A DNA stretch of 64,000 nt from Pueraria montana var. lobata (lineage: Eukaryota; Streptophyta; Magnoliopsida; Fabales; Fabaceae), in contig CM048656.1 in NCBI GenBank assembly GCA_026413185.1, positions 5,262,075-5,326,074 of the forward strand, in the 5' to 3' direction. The notes under the pieces were generated by a model that had not been told where the DNA came from, searched no databases, and worked only from the letters and a program-made list of their open reading frames with translations. Below, piece by piece: positions 60,085-64,000 of the stretch. The position numbers and the translations under genes are program-made. Position 1 is the first letter of the stretch; each line of letters opens with the position of its first letter.

Positions 60085-62880
60085 TCATTGGTATGTTTCC
60101 CACCAGCATGCACATTTTGTTTTTTGAACTTGTGATTTCATCCCATAACTTGTTCTTGAGGGTGGATGGTATGATCTAAAACTTGAAAGTTGTTAGTTGT
60201 TTTGGTATCATTATTGACATACATGATACATGTATAGATAGGATTATGCATCTTAGTTTACCTTCAAAATTTCAATTTATTAATAACTTCTGCTGGTTTA
60301 TGGTGTATTTGGTTTTAGGAAACATGTTTGATTATCATTTCCTTAAGTTTGTATCCATTTTCAAGTTTTGTCAACATCAAGAGGAAATCAAACCAACGAA
60401 GAGCAAGAGGCATGAAATTTTAGGTGGCGTTTACTTGCAATTTTGTTTTCTGTTTTCAGTTTTTAATTACAAAACTGACACCTTGTTTTCATTTTGTTTT
60501 CTGTTTTCTAAAATTTGTACAGGAAACAAAGAAAACAAAAAAAAGTTATTTTCAGTGTTTCCTGTACAAATCTTAGAAACCAGAAAACAAAATGAAAACA
60601 AGATGACAGTTTTATAATTAAAAACTGAAAACAGAAAATGAAAACAGAAAACAGAATTGCAAGTAAACGCCACCTTATTTATCCCATTTCTAATCCAATT
60701 TAGAAAATTTGAATATAAAAATTTCCAATAACATTAATTTTATTAATATTTTCTATATTTAATGAAAATGGAAACAGAAAATGCAGAAACCAAATAGGCA
60801 CTTACTATTGTCCTAAACATATGAGCAAATAAAGATTAGGCTACTTGATGATACTGTATCTTTATCTGTATGGCTCTTGTATATACTCTTACTGGGAACT
60901 GGATGATACTGCATCATAATTTGTATGTTAGACATTATTAACATCTTTTTGTACTATAAGTCATTGCATATTCATTGACATTTAATATAGAGTTGTTGAT
61001 TTCAAATTTTATACAATTCTTAGCAATTCAAACAGCTCTAGTGTGCATATGCAGGTGATGCATCATGTTCATTGGAAGTCTTACAAGCATTGCCCATTTT
61101 GAAGAAGGCATATGGAGACAGCATGCATAAGGTTTTGCATGTCGGCCCTGACTCTTGTTCAGTGGTATCTAGTTTGTTAGAAGAAGAGGATACTGAGGCT
61201 TGGGGAATAGAACCATACGAGTTAGATGATGTTGGTGCAAAGTGTAAAAGTCTTGTACGCAAGGGCATTGTGCGTGTGGCTGATATAAAGTTTCCTCTAC
61301 CTTATCGTGCAAAGTCATTTTCTCTGGTTATTGTGTCAGATGCATTGGATTACTTATCTCCAAGATACCTGAATAAAACCCTGCCAGAGTTGGTGAGGTT
61401 ATCTGCTGATGGTGTTGTTATCTTTGCAGGTATATTCCCCTGTGAAGCTTCTGTTCTATCAGTTTATGCTTTTGTACATTTTAATTTAGTATAAAACTGG
61501 ATTTATCATTTTATCTTGGGCATTTATTTGGGCATATTTATTTGGCTGCTTAGGGTCATATGCACAAAGACCTAGGCAATTCCAGTCATGATAAATTGAT
61601 GATCTTAGCAGTTTTTGATTGTCTACAAATCATGATCTTTTACTTTTATCATTCACAAGACCATAACTCATGTTGGATATGATAGAGAATTTAGTATTAA
61701 TTCACTTGTGATTTCTTTCTCCTGATTTCTCATTTTCATGCTTAGGTTATCCTGGTCAGCAGAAAACTAGAGGTGAAGAAGTGGCCAAATTTGGTCGTCC
61801 AGTAAGTGACTGTTTTTAATTAGATTTGATGCTTTTTTGACAACATAGGCATTTAGGCTACATGCAATTATGCTGTTAATGACTGATGACTCCACCATCG
61901 ACTTGATTGCAAATTTACCCATTGTGCCTTTTTTTAGGGTACTATATAGGAGAAATGTATTGGTGGTTAGTATAAGTAATTGGATAAAAGGGTTATAAAA
62001 ATAATTTTATCAGAATGTCAAAAAGAAAATACAGAAAGGACCTAGAAAATTATAGTCCCGGATTGAAATAAAGGAAACTTAGATGAGCAGAAAGAGAATG
62101 ATAATTTACCAGAATGCATGAGGAAATCTTGGAGATAGATAATTTTTTTTAACAGATTGTACCATCTTCCTCTCTATATTGGCATTAAGGGAATTATTAA
62201 TTGAAACAAATAGTTTTTTTTTTTTTAATATTTTTCAAGCCTTTATAAGGAAAATGCAAGATTAGGAGAATACTCTGAGCTGATTTCAGTTCAAACAAGA
62301 GAAGAGAGTGAGTTGGTTGTAGATAGATTGGAGCCTTGGACAATATCAAATTAAGTTAATTTGTGGATCAACACTAGTTGGAAGAATATAAATATGAATA
62401 TCCTTGACATTTGACATTACGTTCATATTGTCCTATGAATCCTTGGGCAATATTGAGTTACTTGTTGAATTGTTGTTCCCTTTACGTATATTAATGAATA
62501 ATGACCAAATCATTTTGATTTTCATAAATAATAATGAGTGCAGCCTAAACTTGGAAAACAAAATATTGGTCGATCGGTAATGCAGTTAAAAATATTAGCA
62601 AAGAACTAGGCATATTGCTCATGTCATGGTAATAATGGGAAGTTATTGACTAGTGTTTGGTATTACCCAAAATAATGTCATTAATTGAGTTTCTCCCTTT
62701 TTGGGATTTGATATTCTTTTTATGAAGGCCAAATTGCGCAGCTCATCTTGGTGGATAAGGTTTTTCGTTCAGACTAGTTTAGATGAAAATGAAACTGTTG
62801 GAAAGAAGTTTGAACAGGCTTCAGCCAAGAAGGCATACAAGCCAGCATGCCAAGTTTTTCACCTCAAATCATATCCTTGA
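58511..62880 (+). CDS. CGR3: CGR2/CGR3-type Golgi pectin methyltransferase, six exons, intact
   Basis: Exons 58511-58633, 58851-58890, 59856-59897, 61055-61429, 61746-61801 and 62728-62880 join in consistent phases (0,1,1,1,0) to 789 nt, 262 residues, with no stop. The protein opens MSRRPVNPSRRLAD, has one signal-anchor helix (about residues 31-51, LLSIGLVIVGAILLIGYFY), then a SAM-dependent methyltransferase domain: motif I VLHVGPDS at residues 95-102, acidic EAWGIEPYELDD, VADIKFPLPYRAKSFSLVIV, and the C-terminal SSSWWIRFFVQTSL and KPACQVFHLKSYP. This matches the Arabidopsis COTTON GOLGI-RELATED 2/3 family from memory. CGR2 and CGR3 methylesterify homogalacturonan in the Golgi and affect cell expansion and mesophyll structure. 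The start is the first Met giving the family's N-terminus. CGR2 versus CGR3 is not resolved. Confidence 0.9.
59138..59420. repeat. Repeat-derived sequence in CGR intron 2
   Basis: AATGAATACGACCAATGTAACATT (with one change) occurs at about 59141 and 59199. Then come A-rich runs and GGTGGCTAAAGCCCCTCC at 59389, a phrase common in plant transposon remnants. The open frame at 59465-59725 is not supported as an exon. Confidence 0.4.
60051..60081. repeat. Poly(T) tract in CGR intron 3
   Basis: About 30 consecutive T. Confidence 0.95.
60423..60674. mobile_element. Tourist-like foldback MITE in CGR intron 3
   Basis: GGTGGCGTTTACTTGCAATT at the left is an exact inverted match of the right end, and the arms pair almost throughout (TTTTGTTTTCTGTTTTC / GAAAACAGAAAAC). 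TTA at 60420-60422 and 60675-60677 fits a PIF/Harbinger-type TSD. The open frames on both strands are palindrome artefacts. Confidence 0.88.
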
Positions 62881-64000
62881 AATTTCACTGTCTTATTTAT
62901 ATACTCGACTTAATGGTTAGAAGACATGCTGATGAGATGGGCATCTTCAGCACCCGAAGGGTAAAGTTCCATACATTCTGTTGAAATTATAGTTCCATCA
63001 TCACGACATATTTTTAGATTCAATTATTATGTATTTTATTGGCAACCCATTGTAAACTATTTTTGTCTTGATAGTGTTCCACATAATTTGTATTCACAAC
63101 TGCTCTATGTTTCTTTAGGAAAGTATTTATTATTTAGAAAACTTTCTGATTTGACACATTTTATGGCTTTTACGTTACATTATCATAAAGCAGTAGGTTT
63201 ATGTTGCTTCGCAAGGTGTTATTTTATTCTTCTATAGTATATGACGGGAGAACCGTATTTGTTTAAGCCTCTTTTCAGCAAAATTTCCAGAATTACATTT
63301 TTTCTATTCTGCGCAATGGTCATGCCAACTATAGCGTATGGCTGCTTATGTTTTCCGCTTGTGAACATAGAGCAATCACCAATGAGTGTAGTTGCGTACT
63401 TCATCCATTTTAGTTTAAGAATGCTAGCCACACATGATTACACACAATATAAACAATTTTCGCAATGTTGTGTATGATAAATTTCTTGATTTTTATAATA
63501 ATTATTTTTTTAACTGATTTATAATAATTATCTTAAAATTTATATTAAAAATAATTTTTAATTAGTTAAAAGTATAAAAAAAATATTACATTGACAAACG
63601 TTCCCTTAAAGCTATTATTAAGCTAGTCGTAAAAGTAAAATAGAAGTGACAAGGAAAAGCTTAACGAAGTTAACGGATTAACTTTCGCCGCAAAGATGGA
63701 CCAGTCACGAGATGATGGAGGAGAAGTGAAAGTAAAGGCTCAAAGACTGAGAAAGAGCAATTAATAGAAAATGAATTTTCATGCAAAAGCAAAGATTTAA
63801 CTGTCTTTTCTTCTTAATATGGAAATTTATATTATTATTAGAATTTAATTTAAATATACTTATCAACTGTGAAAGAAAACATAAATCTTATTTCTAGAAA
63901 AATATTGAATGAGTGTACAAAGACTGCAACTACCATATATACACGGGTAAACTAAATGAAAGAAAACAGAAGTTAATTCCAGATACATAACTAACTAACT
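62881..64000. other. CGR 3' flank and spacer
   Basis: The first few hundred bases are the likely 3' UTR. The open frames at 63219-63477 on both strands have no recognised domain. AT-rich sequence to the window end. Confidence 0.45.

Noticed and set aside
60183..60673. Open frames on both strands rich in FCFLFS
   Set aside because: Artefacts of a palindromic MITE; they lie within CGR intron 3.
63219..63477. Opposed open frames near the window end
   Set aside because: No domain, splice support or homologous phrase that I recognise.

Overview
The window is plant nuclear DNA, most likely from a legume. Support for this: AT-rich spacers, split genes with GT-AG introns, three PR-1 genes that read like legume PR-1s, and many plant transposon classes (Ty3, Ty1-copia, TRIM, LINE, PIF/Harbinger, hAT, CACTA, MITEs). 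The family call rests on remembered resemblance of the PR-1 proteins and repeats; the species cannot be fixed from sequence alone.

Host genes are few. (1) A PR-1 defence cluster: PR-1a (minus, cut by the window start), PR-1b (1945-2430, intact) and PR-1c (17041-17565, nonsense codon in the signal peptide). PR-1a and PR-1b diverge from an inverted promoter duplication; PR-1b and PR-1c are about 1.8 kb tandem copies later separated by transposons. (2) A minus-strand two-exon gene for a double-DUF26 protein with a C-terminal membrane segment (PDLP-like, 20753-27422); its only intron holds a complete 5.5 kb CACTA element, and a TAG codon precedes the membrane exon. (3) Three exons of an ERECTA/ERL-like receptor kinase (41879-42269, minus), a fragment. 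(4) An intact six-exon CGR2/CGR3-type Golgi pectin methyltransferase gene (58511-62880, plus).

The rest is mostly layered transposons, many with target-site duplications (TSDs) found by reading both ends. 4055-14587: PIF/Harbinger-like element with a Myb/SANT-like ORF, broken by a solo LTR, itself broken by a young Ty3 element that has gag-protease but no polymerase. 18503-20013: hAT-type element filled with a 26-bp minisatellite with a ~206-bp higher-order period. 21061-26532: CACTA. 27465-31178: hAT with a decayed transposase. 32587-39804: old Ty1-copia with hairpin-repeat arrays in its leader and a hAT-type insertion in gag. 44230-47115: a CACTA end and several MITEs. 52560-54690: LINE containing a TRIM. 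54950-58390: a giant imperfect inverted repeat with MITEs in and around its loop, ending about 120 bp before the CGR start codon.

All reading was by eye. Exon edges, repeat edges and family names are marked with confidence; no database search was run.
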